A stretch of DNA of 64,000 nucleotides from contig NC_008609.1 of the NCBI RefSeq assembly GCF_000015045.1, positions 2,489,501 to 2,553,500 of the forward strand. Direction: 5' to 3'. Position numbers and translations under genes: made by a program. Numbering within the stretch: the stretch's first letter is position 1; each line of letters starts with the position of its first letter. Shown in pieces: positions 19,819 through 32,023 of this stretch. The notes under the pieces were generated by a model that saw only the letters and a program-made list of their open reading frames with translations, was not told the origin of the DNA and made no database searches. Source of the DNA: Pelobacter propionicus DSM 2379. Lineage in GTDB: Bacteria > Desulfobacterota > Desulfuromonadia > Geobacterales > Pseudopelobacteraceae.

Positions 19819-19845
19819 CACGAACAAAAGACTGCGGCGCAAGCC

Positions 19846-20403
19846 CTAATGGGTGGTTTCCTCGTAGGCCTCCCTGGCCCGATCAAACCCCTTGTTGAAG
19901 GCTTTCCTGTTCAGCTCCAGGAACGGCTCGGGCAGACTGGAGAGCACCGCCTTCTCCACGTTCTCCCGGGAGACCACGCCGGTTATGGCCACCATGGCCC
20001 CCAGGGCAACGATGTTGGCGACAATGGCGCGACCAACGTCCGAGCGGGCGATGTTCAGTATCGGCAGGGCGATCTTGCGGTAATTCCCCTCGGGCAGGTT
20101 CTTGACCAGGTCGGAATCCACCAGCAGGATCCCCCCATCCTTGATTTCGGCGGCATACCTGTCGCAGGCCTTCTGGGTCAGGGCCAGCAGTGCGTCGCAC
20201 TGGGTCACCTTGGGGTAATCGATGGAGTCTCCGGAGATGATCACCTCGGACTTGGCGGCGCCACCACGGGCCTCGGGGCCGTAGCTCTGGGACTGCACGG
20301 CCTGCTTCCCCTCATAGATGGAGGCGGCCTTGGCCATGATGATGCCGGCGGTAATCAACCCCTGTCCGCCTGCACCGGAAAACCTGAGTTCGTATCTGGA
20401 CAT
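19846..20403 (-). CDS. korC: 2-oxoglutarate:ferredoxin oxidoreductase, gamma subunit
   Basis: 185 residues starting MSRYELRFSGAGGQGLITAG, the nucleotide-binding GxGGQG signature of 2-oxoacid:ferredoxin oxidoreductase gamma chains. It continues with QSQSYGPEARGGAAKSEVIIS. The start at 20403 has GGGAGAA. Last gene of korD-korA-korB-korC. The complex converts 2-oxoglutarate and CoA to succinyl-CoA with reduction of ferredoxin and can run in reverse in anaerobes. Assignment to 2-oxoglutarate rather than another oxoacid rests on subunit layout and the neighbouring mdh. Confidence 0.87.
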   Translation of the reverse strand: MSRYELRFSGAGGQGLITAGIIMAKAASIYEGKQAVQSQSYGPEARGGAAKSEVIISGDSIDYPKVTQCDALLALTQKACDRYAAEIKDGGILLVDSDLVKNLPEGNYRKIALPILNIARSDVGRAIVANIVALGAMVAITGVVSRENVEKAVLSSLPEPFLELNRKAFNKGFDRAREAYEETTH

Positions 20404-20428
20404 CCGTTGTTCTCCCTTGTCGGCGCGG

Positions 20429-21250
20429 CTACCTGACCGCGCCCTGGGCAAGCCTAATGATTCTGGCATATTCGTCGCAGTACTCCGGCCGCTCCTCCTT
20501 GTGGAGGATCCCGGTGAGCACCTTACCCTGAAGCTGTTCGGGCGACATCACCTGGGCCGCCTTGATCGGCACGCAGTTTTCCTTGTGGCGCGTCATCATC
20601 TGGATCACCGACCGGAACTTGTTGCGCCGTCCATAGGTGGTGGGGCAATCGTCAAGGACCTCCACCACCGAGAACCCCTTGTGGCTGATGGCTTGGGAAA
20701 TCAGGCCGCCCAGCTGATTGGCATGGTAGGAGGTGCCCCGGGCAACAAAGGTCGCACCGGCGCCGATGGCCAGCTTGGCGATATCGAAGGTCGGATCCGG
20801 ATTTCCGTAGGGGGTGGTGGAGGCTTTCTGGCCGGTGGGGGTGGTGGGCGAGAACTGGCCGCCGGTCATGCCGTACACATAGTTATTCATGATGATGCAG
20901 GTCATGTCGATGTTCCGGCGACAGGCATGGATAAAGTGATTGCCGCCGATGGCGACCATGTCGCCGTCCCCGGCCACCAGGATCACGTTCATCTCCGGCT
21001 TGGCCAGCTTGATGCCGGTGGCGAAGGCGGGGGCGCGGCCATGGGCGGTGTGCAGGGTGCAGCAGTCCATGTAACCGGGCAGGCGCGAGGCGCAGCCGAT
21101 GCCGGAGACGATGGCGGTACTGTTCTTGTCCAGTTGCAGCGCATCCATGGCGCGGATCAGCCCCTTCATGACGATGCCGTGGCCGCAGCCGGGGCACCAG
21201 ATATGGGGCAGCTTTTCGGGACGGAGATATTTTTCGTAATCAAATGCCAT
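20429..21250 (-). CDS. korB: 2-oxoglutarate:ferredoxin oxidoreductase, beta subunit (TPP-binding)
   Basis: 273 residues. LPHIWCPGCGHGIVMKGLIRA is the beta-chain start, VAGDGDMVAIGGNHFIHACRRNIDMT contains the thiamine-diphosphate motif GDGD...N, and NNYVYGMTGGQFSPTTPTG is the active-site loop. It lies three bases after korA and about 25 bases before korC, so it belongs to the same operon. Short beta chains without a ferredoxin domain are typical of four-subunit KGOR enzymes. Confidence 0.9.
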   Translation of the reverse strand: MAFDYEKYLRPEKLPHIWCPGCGHGIVMKGLIRAMDALQLDKNSTAIVSGIGCASRLPGYMDCCTLHTAHGRAPAFATGIKLAKPEMNVILVAGDGDMVAIGGNHFIHACRRNIDMTCIIMNNYVYGMTGGQFSPTTPTGQKASTTPYGNPDPTFDIAKLAIGAGATFVARGTSYHANQLGGLISQAISHKGFSVVEVLDDCPTTYGRRNKFRSVIQMMTRHKENCVPIKAAQVMSPEQLQGKVLTGILHKEERPEYCDEYARIIRLAQGAVR

Positions 21251-21253
21251 GGT

Positions 21254-22387
21254 TTAGAGAACCTTTTTAAGGCTTTCGAGTATCTGGTCGGGGTTGATCG
21301 GTTCACCGTCCACGCGGAAGAGCCCCTGCACCGGCACCCTCCCCTCGACGCAGCGCTGGACCTCCTGGGTGCACATGCCCAGATTCATCTCCGGGGTGAT
21401 GATCGCCCTGACCCTGGTGGAAAGTTCCCTGATCTGCCGGTCGGGAAAGGGCCAGATCGTCCTGATGCGGAACATGCCGGCCCTGATCCCCTGCTCGCGG
21501 GCTACGTTGATGGCGTAGCGCACCGAGCGGGAGGTGGACCCGAAGGCAACGACGGCGATTTCCGCATCCTCCAGCAGGTACTCCTCGTAGGTGACGATGT
21601 CGTCCACATTGGCATTGACCTTGCGCATCTGGCGTTCCTGCTCGGCCTGGACCAGGGAAGGTTTGGTGGTGGGAAAGCCGTCCTGCATCTTGTTCAGACC
21701 GGTCACGTGGAAACGGTAGCCGGAACCGAATGAGGCCAGGGGGGGCACATCGCCGAAACTGGTGTCGTAGGGCTTGTACTCTTCGGGAGGAACGGAAGGG
21801 AGCCTGCGGTCGATCACCTCCAGCTCACCCGCATCGGGAATAACGATGCGCTCGCGCATGTGGGCGATGATCTCGTCCGGCAGGACGATCACCGGGGTGC
21901 GGTACGTTTCAGCCAGGTTGAAGGCGCGCACCGTCTCCTCGAACAGTTCCTGCACCGAGGCCGGCACAAGACAGATGGCGGGATGGTCGCCGTGGGTGCC
22001 CCAGCGGGCGGCCATGATATCGGACTGACTGGGGCCCGTGGGCATACCGGTGGAGGGACCGCCGCGCATGACATCGATGATCACGCAGGGGATCTCGGCG
22101 ATGCAGCCATAGCCGATCAACTCCTGCTTCAGGGAAAAGCCGGGGCCGGAGGTGGCGGTCAGCACCTTGGAGCCGGTCAGCGCCGCCCCCAGACAGGCGG
22201 CCATGGCGCCGATCTCGTCTTCCATCTGGATAAACTTGCCCCCCACCTTGGGAAGCTCGACGGAGAGAACCTCTGAGACTTCGGTGGCAGGGGTTATGGG
22301 GTAGCCGGCAAAGAAATCGCAACCGGCATAGAGCGCACCGAAGGCGGCGGCCTCATTACCCTGAAGGAATGCAACTCGTTTCGCCAC
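21254..22387 (-). CDS. korA: 2-oxoglutarate:ferredoxin oxidoreductase, alpha subunit
   Basis: 377 residues. The N-terminal pyrimidine-binding domain includes FLQGNEAAAFGALYAGCDFFAGYPITPATEV, and ATSGPGFSLKQELIGYG is the classic alpha-chain signature. PDEIIAHMRERIVIP and later the transketolase-C-like domain (VVAFGSTSRSVRYAINVARE) follow. Length and motif order match KorA rather than the fused pyruvate enzyme. It starts three bases after korD. Confidence 0.9.
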   Translation of the reverse strand: MAKRVAFLQGNEAAAFGALYAGCDFFAGYPITPATEVSEVLSVELPKVGGKFIQMEDEIGAMAACLGAALTGSKVLTATSGPGFSLKQELIGYGCIAEIPCVIIDVMRGGPSTGMPTGPSQSDIMAARWGTHGDHPAICLVPASVQELFEETVRAFNLAETYRTPVIVLPDEIIAHMRERIVIPDAGELEVIDRRLPSVPPEEYKPYDTSFGDVPPLASFGSGYRFHVTGLNKMQDGFPTTKPSLVQAEQERQMRKVNANVDDIVTYEEYLLEDAEIAVVAFGSTSRSVRYAINVAREQGIRAGMFRIRTIWPFPDRQIRELSTRVRAIITPEMNLGMCTQEVQRCVEGRVPVQGLFRVDGEPINPDQILESLKKVL

Positions 22388-22390
22388 CGC

Positions 22391-22606
22391 TCAGTTCCTC
22401 CCCGTGTTCGTATCCACGATGACTTTGATGGCAAAGTCTGGACAGCGCAATTCACACTGCATGCAGGCGATGCATGCTTCCGGTTTTTTGACCGCGACAA
22501 CTATTCCCCTCATCTCCAGCACCTTGGTGGGGCAGAACTCGACGCAGATATGACACCCCTTGCAGTACGCGTGGTTAATTTCGATTCTGGGCGGTACGTT
22601 CACCAT
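22391..22606 (-). CDS. korD: Ferredoxin-type delta subunit of the 2-oxoglutarate oxidoreductase
   Basis: 71 residues with two 4Fe-4S ligand sets, CKGCHICVEFCP and CIACMQCELRCPD, each followed by its proline. It should pass electrons from the TPP/CoA reaction to free ferredoxin. The ATG has GGAG about nine bases upstream. First gene of korDABC, 220 bases downstream of mdh on the same strand; that gap contains one strong hairpin. Confidence 0.9.
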   Translation of the reverse strand: MVNVPPRIEINHAYCKGCHICVEFCPTKVLEMRGIVVAVKKPEACIACMQCELRCPDFAIKVIVDTNTGRN

Positions 22607-22774
22607 CTAGGCTGCTCCACTTGCCGGCGTTGGGCTCGTTGGACACAGATACCCGGTTACGGGGAGAAGACGGAACTTCCCTCGCAAGCGACTACAACTC
22701 TTCGGGTTTCTGAATCCTTGTGTGAATGGGACGGGGGGCGGTCGTTGCGTTTCTACTGATGTTCATCGAGAATT

Positions 22775-22813
22775 GCGTCGCGGTGGCAGAGCGATTGCCA
22801 CCACCGCGACGCC
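22775..22813 (-). terminator. Strong hairpin between mdh and korD
   Basis: Inverted repeat GCGTCGCGGTGGCA (22775-22788) against TGCCACCACCGCGACGC (22797-22813), with a three-base bulge and an 8-base loop, 14 bases after the mdh stop. No T run follows on either strand. It may be an intrinsic terminator without a U tract, an mRNA 3' stabiliser, or an attenuation point that lets some mdh transcripts continue into kor. Confidence 0.5.
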
Positions 22814-22826
22814 GGGAACAACGGGA

Positions 22827-24141
<1,315 letters not shown>

Positions 24142-24846
24142 TCAGTGCCTAGAGGAAAAGCGCTTGGCCTCCAGGGCCTCGTCACGGGAGAAGCGGCGGG
24201 GGATCCTGAGTACCTGGCCGGGCCAGAGACGTTTGGGGTCGCGGATCTGGTCACGGTTGGCACGGTAGAGCAGGGGCCAGAGCGACGCATCGGCGTAGAT
24301 TTCGGGACGGGCTGCGATCTGGGGAAGGGTTTCGCCGCGACGCACCGTGTAGGCCGACGGCTGGGGGGGCGACAGTTCCCGCTCCCGCACCTGGGTGTGC
24401 GTCCTGGCGGCCTGGGCCGCCCGCGCCTCCGCCGCCGCCTTGAGTTGCTCCTGCCGGCGCTGCCGCTCAACCGCCTCGGCAGCCTCCCGCGCCAGACGCT
24501 CCTCTTCAAGGCGGGCCGCCTCTTCGGCGGCCCGTTTACGCTCCTCGGCCAGCAGGCGTTCCTTCAGCAGGCGCAGGTTTTCCCGCAGGACCGCACCCTT
24601 CTGGAGAACCAGCAGGTAATAAGCGTCGGCCTCGTTGTCCTTCCTGCGGACATAGAACACCGCCTCGCCATGTTCGAAGGTTTCCAGCAGGCTCTGGTAC
24701 TCCTGGGGCATGAGACGCTGGGCTTTCTGCTGATCCAGTTCGTTGACCATGGAGGCCGCCTGGGTGCGCCAGGTGGGCGCCGGTGCAGCGCAGGAGACCA
24801 GCAGGGAGCCGACCAGGAGCGCTATGGCGAGGGGCCGGCGGCTCAT
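24142..24846 (-). CDS. LysM-domain lipoprotein with central coiled coil
   Basis: 234 residues. The signal peptide MSRRPLAIALLVGSLLVSC ends in a lipobox (LLVSC-AAP), so the protein is likely lipid-anchored. Residues 85-155 form an Ala/Glu/Arg-rich coiled coil (EEAARLEEERLAREAAEAVE). Residues 172-222 are one LysM module (YTVRRGETLPQIAARPEIYADASLWPLLYRANRDQI) ending in LWPGQVLRIPRRF. It probably holds peptidoglycan. Eleven bases separate it from aspS upstream, so it may share that transcript although the functions differ. Confidence 0.82.
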   Translation of the reverse strand: MSRRPLAIALLVGSLLVSCAAPAPTWRTQAASMVNELDQQKAQRLMPQEYQSLLETFEHGEAVFYVRRKDNEADAYYLLVLQKGAVLRENLRLLKERLLAEERKRAAEEAARLEEERLAREAAEAVERQRRQEQLKAAAEARAAQAARTHTQVRERELSPPQPSAYTVRRGETLPQIAARPEIYADASLWPLLYRANRDQIRDPKRLWPGQVLRIPRRFSRDEALEAKRFSSRH

Positions 24847-24857
24847 GGAATTGCGGC

Positions 24858-26642
<1,785 letters not shown>

Positions 26643-26693
26643 TATCTTCTCCATTCAATGTAATTATAAGTGTATCTGAACCCAAAACGCGGG

Positions 26694-26716
26694 AACCTGA
26701 AGCGCGTTTTCAGGTT
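26694..26716. repeat. Palindrome sharing its arm with the 56-kb inverted repeat
   Basis: AACCTGAA, seven bases, TTCAGGTT, between lepB and aspS. The right arm GCGTTTTCAGGTT is identical to the right inner arm of the long inverted repeat at 55941-56151. It could be a remnant of the same element or simply a hairpin terminator without T run. Confidence 0.4.
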
Positions 26717-26774
26717 GAACTCGCGGCGCATACCAAGGCGGAAGGGAGCGGGTCCCCTGCCCGGCTTGCCGCGA

Positions 26775-27440
26775 TCAGTCGATCAGCGTGCCAATGCTGC
26801 CCATGCGCGGCCGGAACGTCTCCCGGTCCCAGGACCAGTACTTGATGAAGGCCAGCCCCTTGATCTTGTCGCGGGAAACGAAACCCCAGAAGCGGCTGTC
26901 GTAGGAGCGGTCGCGGTTGTCCCCCATGACGAAATAGGAGTTGGCCGGCACGGTCACCGGGCCGAAGCTGTCCCGGGGGTTCATCTCCTTGGGGATGATC
27001 TCCCGCTCCTTGTGGACCTCGTGGGGGTTCCGGTAGAGCCTGCCGTTCACGTAGACCTTCTTGTCCCTCCCCTCCACAACGTCACCCGGGGTGCCGACCA
27101 CCCGCTTGATGAAGTCCTTGCTGGGATCTTCGGGATACTCGAACACGATCACGTCCCCCTGGCGGGGGTCGCGAACCTTGATGATCTGGGAATCGGTGAA
27201 GGGAATCTTGGTGCCGTAGATGAACTTGCTCACCAGCAGATGGTCGCCGATGGCCAAGGTGTCCTCCATGGAGCCGGAGGGGATCTTGAAGGCCTGCACC
27301 AGATAGGTGCGGATGACCAGCGCCAGGAGCAGGGCGATGATGATGGACTCGGCATATTCGCGGACGATACTCTTCTTTTTCACGACCTGTTCAGCCTCCC
27401 GAACGGTAGCGTTCTGAGCTGCTTCCACTTTTTCTTGCAT
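26775..27440 (-). CDS. lepB: Signal peptidase I
   Basis: Membrane serine protease that removes signal peptides from exported proteins. 221 residues. A cytoplasmic N-terminus is followed by one membrane helix (SIIIALLLALVIRTYLVQAF). The nucleophile Ser lies in KIPSGSMEDTL, the catalytic Lys in KDFIKRVVGTPGD, and the family box is GDNRDRSYDSRFWG. It follows lepA by 73 bases on the same strand, the classical lepA-lepB order. Confidence 0.95.
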   Translation of the reverse strand: MQEKVEAAQNATVREAEQVVKKKSIVREYAESIIIALLLALVIRTYLVQAFKIPSGSMEDTLAIGDHLLVSKFIYGTKIPFTDSQIIKVRDPRQGDVIVFEYPEDPSKDFIKRVVGTPGDVVEGRDKKVYVNGRLYRNPHEVHKEREIIPKEMNPRDSFGPVTVPANSYFVMGDNRDRSYDSRFWGFVSRDKIKGLAFIKYWSWDRETFRPRMGSIGTLID

Positions 27441-27513
27441 GTTGCTTCCTCTTGGGGCGGAGGCGCGCGAGCTATGCGCAAATCGCCTGACTGTTTTCTT
27501 TGGCTGTGACCCG

Positions 27514-29310
27514 CTACTCCACTTTGAGAATCGCCAGAAAGGCGTCCTGGGGCAGTTCCACGTTGCCCACGTTCTTCATGCGCTTCTTGCCTTCCTTCTG
27601 CTTCTCCAAAAGCTTGCGCTTGCGGGTGATGTCGCCGCCATAGCACTTGGCCAGCACGTCCTTGCGCATGGCCTTGACCGTTTCGCGGGCGATGATCTTG
27701 TTGCCGATGGCCGCCTGGATGGCAACCTCGAACATCTGGCGCGGTATCAGCTCCTTCATCTTGGAGACCAGGTCCCGTCCGCGGTAGTAGGCCTTGTCCC
27801 GGTGCAGGATTAAGGAGAGGGCATCAACCACCTCGCCGTTGATCATGACGTTCATGCGCACTAGGTCGCTCTTGCGGTAGTCCAGGTGCTCGTAATCCAG
27901 GGAGGCATACCCCTTGGTGATGGACTTGAGGCGGTCGTAGAAGTCCAGCACGATCTCGTTCAGCGGCAACTCGTAGATGATCATGACCCGGTTCTGGGTC
28001 AGGTACTTGATCTCCCGCTGCACGCCGCGCTTGTCCTCGCACAGGGCCAGCACCCCGCCCACGAACTCGTTGGGCACATGGATGTGGGCCAGGATGAAGG
28101 GCTCCTCCAGGTACTCCACATGCTGCAGCTCGGGCATCTGGTTGGCACTCTCGATGCTCTGCACCTCGCCGGTGACCCGGTGGACGCGGTAGACAACCGT
28201 GGGCGCGGTGGTGATCAGGTCCAGGCCGAACTCCCGCTCCAGGCGCTCCTGGATGATCTCCATGTGCAACAGACCCAGGAAGCCGCAGCGGAAGCCGAAG
28301 CCCAGGGCCAGGGAGGTCTCCGGGTCATAGGAGAAGGAGGAATCGTTCAGCTTGAGCTTGGCCAGGGCATCACGCAGCTGCTCGTACTGGACGGTGTCGA
28401 TGGGGTACAGGCCGGAGAAGACCATCGGCTTAACCTCCTTGAACCCCTCCAGGGCGGAGGAACAGGGGCGGTGCTGCAGGGTGACCGTATCACCCACCTT
28501 GGCGTCGGCCACTTCCTTGATGCCGGCGATGACGAAACCGACCTCGCCGGCAGCCAACTGCTGAGTCTCCACCATGGTGGGGGCGAACACGCCCACCTTG
28601 AGCGCCTCGAAGGAGCTCCTGGTGGCCATGAGCTGGATGCGGTCCCCCTTTTTGAGGGTGCCGTCGAAGATGCGCACCAGGATGATCACCCCCTGGTACT
28701 GGTCGTACCAGGAGTCGAACAGAAGCGCTCTTAGCGGAGCCGACGCATCGCCTTTAGGGGGCGGGATCTTCTTGACGATCTCCTCCAGGATCTCGTGGGT
28801 GCCGATCCCCTCCTTGGCGCTGGCCAGGACGGCGTCATGGGCATCGATGCCGATGATCTCCTCGATCTCCTGAATGACCCGCTCCGGGTCAGCGGCCGGA
28901 AGATCGATCTTGTTCAGGACCGGAAAGACCTCCAGGTTGATGTCCAGGGCCAGGTAGACGTTGGCCAGGGTCTGGGCCTCCACCCCCTGGGAGGCGTCAA
29001 CCACCAAGAGCCCCCCCTCGCAGGCGGCCAGGGAGCGGGATACCTCGTAGGTGAAGTCCACGTGACCGGGGGTGTCGATCAGGTTGAGCACATAGTCGTT
29101 GCCGTCATCGGCGCGATAGGTGAGCCGCACGGTCTGGGCCTTGATGGTGATGCCCCGTTCACGCTCCAGGTCCATCTTGTCGAGGAACTGGTTCTGCATC
29201 TCCCGCTGGGAAAGGGCGCCGGTAAACTCCAGCAGTCGGTCGGCCAGCGTTGATTTGCCGTGGTCAATGTGGGCAATGATGGAAAAATTACGGAGTCTGC
29301 TGATGTCCAT
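27514..29310 (-). CDS. lepA: Elongation factor 4 (LepA)
   Basis: Ribosomal GTPase that acts on stalled or back-translocated ribosomes. 598 residues. G1 [21 protein letters not shown] (switch I), DTPGHVDF (G3) and NKIDLP (G4). The LepA-specific C-terminal domain (from about 480) ends in [24 protein letters not shown] precedes the ATG. A good sigma-70 promoter lies about 45-75 bases upstream and probably drives lepA-lepB. Confidence 0.97.
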   Translation of the reverse strand: MDISRLRNFSIIAHIDHGKSTLADRLLEFTGALSQREMQNQFLDKMDLERERGITIKAQTVRLTYRADDGNDYVLNLIDTPGHVDFTYEVSRSLAACEGGLLVVDASQGVEAQTLANVYLALDINLEVFPVLNKIDLPAADPERVIQEIEEIIGIDAHDAVLASAKEGIGTHEILEEIVKKIPPPKGDASAPLRALLFDSWYDQYQGVIILVRIFDGTLKKGDRIQLMATRSSFEALKVGVFAPTMVETQQLAAGEVGFVIAGIKEVADAKVGDTVTLQHRPCSSALEGFKEVKPMVFSGLYPIDTVQYEQLRDALAKLKLNDSSFSYDPETSLALGFGFRCGFLGLLHMEIIQERLEREFGLDLITTAPTVVYRVHRVTGEVQSIESANQMPELQHVEYLEEPFILAHIHVPNEFVGGVLALCEDKRGVQREIKYLTQNRVMIIYELPLNEIVLDFYDRLKSITKGYASLDYEHLDYRKSDLVRMNVMINGEVVDALSLILHRDKAYYRGRDLVSKMKELIPRQMFEVAIQAAIGNKIIARETVKAMRKDVLAKCYGGDITRKRKLLEKQKEGKKRMKNVGNVELPQDAFLAILKVE

Positions 29311-29355
29311 GAAATCCTTGGATATGCTCTGGGGTGCTCGAAAGTGTAATGTTGA

Positions 29356-29384
29356 ACAATAAATAATTAGCGCCGGAATGTAAA
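29356..29384 (-). promoter_or_regulatory. Sigma-70 promoter of lepA-lepB
   Basis: The minus strand reads TTTACA, 17 bases, TATTGT, inside an AT-rich patch, with the -10 about 45 bases before the lepA start. Confidence 0.55.
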
Positions 29385-29492
29385 GAGGAAAAGGGGCTGG
29401 CCACCGTGGCAGAGCGGGGCCATTCGCTTGCCGGTCGCATAGTTACAGCCGCACCGCCCGACAAAGACGGGGGCCGCCGCCCCCAGGGGAGA

Positions 29493-30725
29493 TCAGCCCT
29501 CGGGCGGCGGGGGAAGCCGCAGCGCCAGCAGGGCGGCCACCGCGGTCAGGAGAGAGCAGAGCAGGTAGGCCGGGGCGAATCCGCCCCACGCCCCCCCCAG
29601 GAGACCCGCGCCGGCCGGGCCAATGGTCTGGCCGGCGGCAAAGAAGACGGTCACCGTGGCCAGGGCACCGGCTGCCCGGGAGAGCCCCAGGTAGTCCCCC
29701 ACGGCGGCGGTCATGATGGCGGGGATGGCAAACACCGCCAGGCCGTAGAGCAGGATGGAGAGGAACAGCGCGCCCGGGCCCAGCTGCAGGCCGGCAAGCA
29801 GATAGGCCGCGCTCTGCAGGATAAAGACCAGCCCCAGCCCCGGCCCGCGGCCGATGCGGTCGGACAGGCTTCCGAACCCGACCCCGGAGAAGAGGCTGAA
29901 CATGCCGACCCAGGACCAGTACAGCCCCGCCCTGGCCTCGCTGAAGCCGTACTCCCTGATCATGGAGGTGACGATGAAGGTGCCATAGACCATGAAGGTG
30001 GCGCCGAAGAGCAGATAAAGCAGGCCGAGGCGTACCAGCAGGGCGCCGTCGCCGACCCGCTCCCGGGGGATCAGCTGCGCGGGGGAGGCAGGCAGGGGGC
30101 GGCCCACCGGCTCCAGCCCCATCCCGGCAGGGCTGTTGCGCAAGAACAGGGCCGCGATGGCGGCGATGGCCAGGGAGACCAGCCCCAAAACCAGCCAGCC
30201 GACGCGCCAGCCATCGGCGCCGTAGCAGCGGTTGAGCAGGGGGATCAGGGCGCCGGAGAAGATCAGCCCGCAGCCGTTTCCGCACAGAACCAGGCCGGCG
30301 GCCCTGCCGCGCAGGGGGGAGCGGAACCAGAAGGTCACCAGCGCCATCATGGGGATATTGGCAAAGCCGCCGCCGACCCCGGCCAGGGTGTACAGGCAGA
30401 GGATGGGGACAAAGCCGTGGCAGCGGCTGATGGCTATCATGCTCAGGCTGATCAGCATCAGCCCCAGGGCGATCAGGGGGCGCGGCCGCAGCCGCCGCGC
30501 CAGGCGGGGAGTGACCAGCACGGCCGCCAGATAGCCGCTGAAGTTGGCGGTGCCGATCAGACCCAAGCGCTGGTAGGAGAGACCGAGAGCGGCCTGCATG
30601 CCGGGCAGGAGCATGGCGTAGGCGTAGCGGGCAAGTCCCAGACAGGAGAAGATGACCAGGGCGCCGGTGGCGATGATCACCCAACCGTAGTGGAAGGGGA
30701 AGAATCGTGTGCAGATAGGTTTCAT
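29493..30725 (-). CDS. Major facilitator superfamily transporter
   Basis: 410 residues and about twelve membrane helices. The beginning (FFPFHYGWVIIATGALVIFSCLGLARYAYAMLLPGM) matches the YbfB/OFA-like MFS group. GSLSDRIGRGPGL is the second-half copy of the MFS loop motif. The ATG at 30725 is chosen over 30761 because the family starts directly before the first helix. It is divergent from the methyltransferase gene; the substrate is unknown. Confidence 0.85.
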   Translation of the reverse strand: MKPICTRFFPFHYGWVIIATGALVIFSCLGLARYAYAMLLPGMQAALGLSYQRLGLIGTANFSGYLAAVLVTPRLARRLRPRPLIALGLMLISLSMIAISRCHGFVPILCLYTLAGVGGGFANIPMMALVTFWFRSPLRGRAAGLVLCGNGCGLIFSGALIPLLNRCYGADGWRVGWLVLGLVSLAIAAIAALFLRNSPAGMGLEPVGRPLPASPAQLIPRERVGDGALLVRLGLLYLLFGATFMVYGTFIVTSMIREYGFSEARAGLYWSWVGMFSLFSGVGFGSLSDRIGRGPGLGLVFILQSAAYLLAGLQLGPGALFLSILLYGLAVFAIPAIMTAAVGDYLGLSRAAGALATVTVFFAAGQTIGPAGAGLLGGAWGGFAPAYLLCSLLTAVAALLALRLPPPPEG

Positions 30726-30877
30726 CGGCTCTCGCGGGGCGTGGGAACGTGCAGCGGCCAATATTATTCAGCCGGCCGCGCCGCTGTCAAGGAAATAGCC
30801 CATCCATCGACAGCGGCGCAGCGGATGGTACCATGTATGCTGAAACAGCACACACAAGACAACACAGGAGGAGCACC

Positions 30878-31864
30878 ATGACCCCAGGGGAACTGCTGAA
30901 ACTGTCCGGAGCATACTGGAGCAGCTGCGCGCTGCATGCCGGCGTCAAGCTGGACCTGTTCACCAAACTGGCGGAAGCCCCCGCCACGGCCGGGGAGATC
31001 GGCCGCGCCACCGACTGCGACCTGCGCGGCATCACCATGCTGCTGGACGCCCTAGCCGGCCTGGAACTGCTGGCCAAACAGGGGGAGCGCTACGAGGCCA
31101 CCCCCTTCAGCGCCGACTACCTTTCAAAAAAATCGGAGCGCTACCTGGGGCACATCATCCTGCATCACCACCACCTGATGGATGGCTGGACCAGACTGGA
31201 CCAGGCGGTCAGAAACGGCCGCCCCACCTGGTCCGGCCCCTCCCACAGCCAGGACGACAGCGTCAGGGAGAGCTTCCTGATGGGGATGTTCAACATGGCC
31301 AACCAGTCCGCCCCGCTGATCACCCCCGCCATCGACCTGTCAGCCAGGAAGAGGCTCCTGGACCTGGGGGGCGGCCCCGGCACCTACGCCATCCACTTCT
31401 GCCGCCACAATCCGCAGTTGCGGGCGGTGGTCTTTGACCTGCCCAGCACCCGCCCCATTGCCGAGCGGACGGTGGCCAACGCCGGCCTTGCGGAACGCAT
31501 CAGCTTCCAGGCCGGGGACATCACCAGCGACCCCATTGCTGGCGGCTTCGACGTGCTCTGGGTATCCCAGCTGCTGCACGGCGAGGGCCCGGCCTCCGCC
31601 GCAGCGATCCTGAAGAAGGGGGTCAGGGCGCTCCTGCCGGGGGGGCTGGTGCTGGTGCAGGAGTTCATCCTGGAGGACAGCCGCACCGCACCGCTCTTCC
31701 CGGCCCTCTTCTCCCTGAACATGCTGGTCAACACGACCGAGGGGCAATCCTACTCCCAGGGGGAGCTGAGCAGGATGCTGGCAGAGGCGGGGGTGAGGGA
31801 TATACGCAGGCTGGAGCTGGAGCTGCCCAGCGGGGCCGGGATCATAACCGGGGTCGCGGGATGA
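30878..31864 (+). CDS. SAM-dependent O-methyltransferase (acetylserotonin-OMT-like)
   Basis: 328 residues after a strong AGGAGG. The N-terminal dimerisation/winged-helix domain (MTPGELLKLSGAYWSSCALHAGVKLDLF) is typical of class I plant-type O-methyltransferases. The SAM loop is LLDLGGGPGTYAIHF (about residue 155), and WVSQLLHGEGP with later LVQEFILED completes the fold. Bacterial relatives methylate small hydroxylated or polyketide-like molecules; the substrate here is unknown. No biosynthetic neighbours are present, only a divergent MFS carrier. Confidence 0.82.
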   Translation: MTPGELLKLSGAYWSSCALHAGVKLDLFTKLAEAPATAGEIGRATDCDLRGITMLLDALAGLELLAKQGERYEATPFSADYLSKKSERYLGHIILHHHHLMDGWTRLDQAVRNGRPTWSGPSHSQDDSVRESFLMGMFNMANQSAPLITPAIDLSARKRLLDLGGGPGTYAIHFCRHNPQLRAVVFDLPSTRPIAERTVANAGLAERISFQAGDITSDPIAGGFDVLWVSQLLHGEGPASAAAILKKGVRALLPGGLVLVQEFILEDSRTAPLFPALFSLNMLVNTTEGQSYSQGELSRMLAEAGVRDIRRLELELPSGAGIITGVAG

Positions 31865-31875
31865 GGGCGGGGGAT

Positions 31876-32010
31876 TTGTGCAATAATTGTGCAATCCGAT
31901 GAAGCGAAAACAAAAGGGACTGTATTACGGTTAGATGGGTTACCGATAAACAGGTTATCCACACCCCGTCACAGAGTTGTTAAAAAGTTATCCACATTTT
32001 GTGTGAACAA
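31876..32010. promoter_or_regulatory. DnaA boxes with short direct repeats (origin- or titration-like patch)
   Basis: Two perfect DnaA boxes TTATCCACA at 31955-31963 and 31988-31996 are spaced 33 bases (about three helical turns). A one-mismatch inverted box lies at 32002-32010 (TGTGAACAA). Just before them TTGTGCAAT occurs twice in tandem, at 31876-31884 and 31887-31895. The patch is AT-rich within a GC-rich genome and lies between convergent genes. DnaA binding is inferred from the consensus only. Confidence 0.5.
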
Positions 32011-32023
32011 CTCCTGTCAAGCA

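Noticed and set aside
22775-22813. Hairpin between mdh and korD as a riboswitch or small RNA
   Set aside because: It is a simple stem-loop 14 bases behind a stop codon; terminator or mRNA-end function is the simpler reading.
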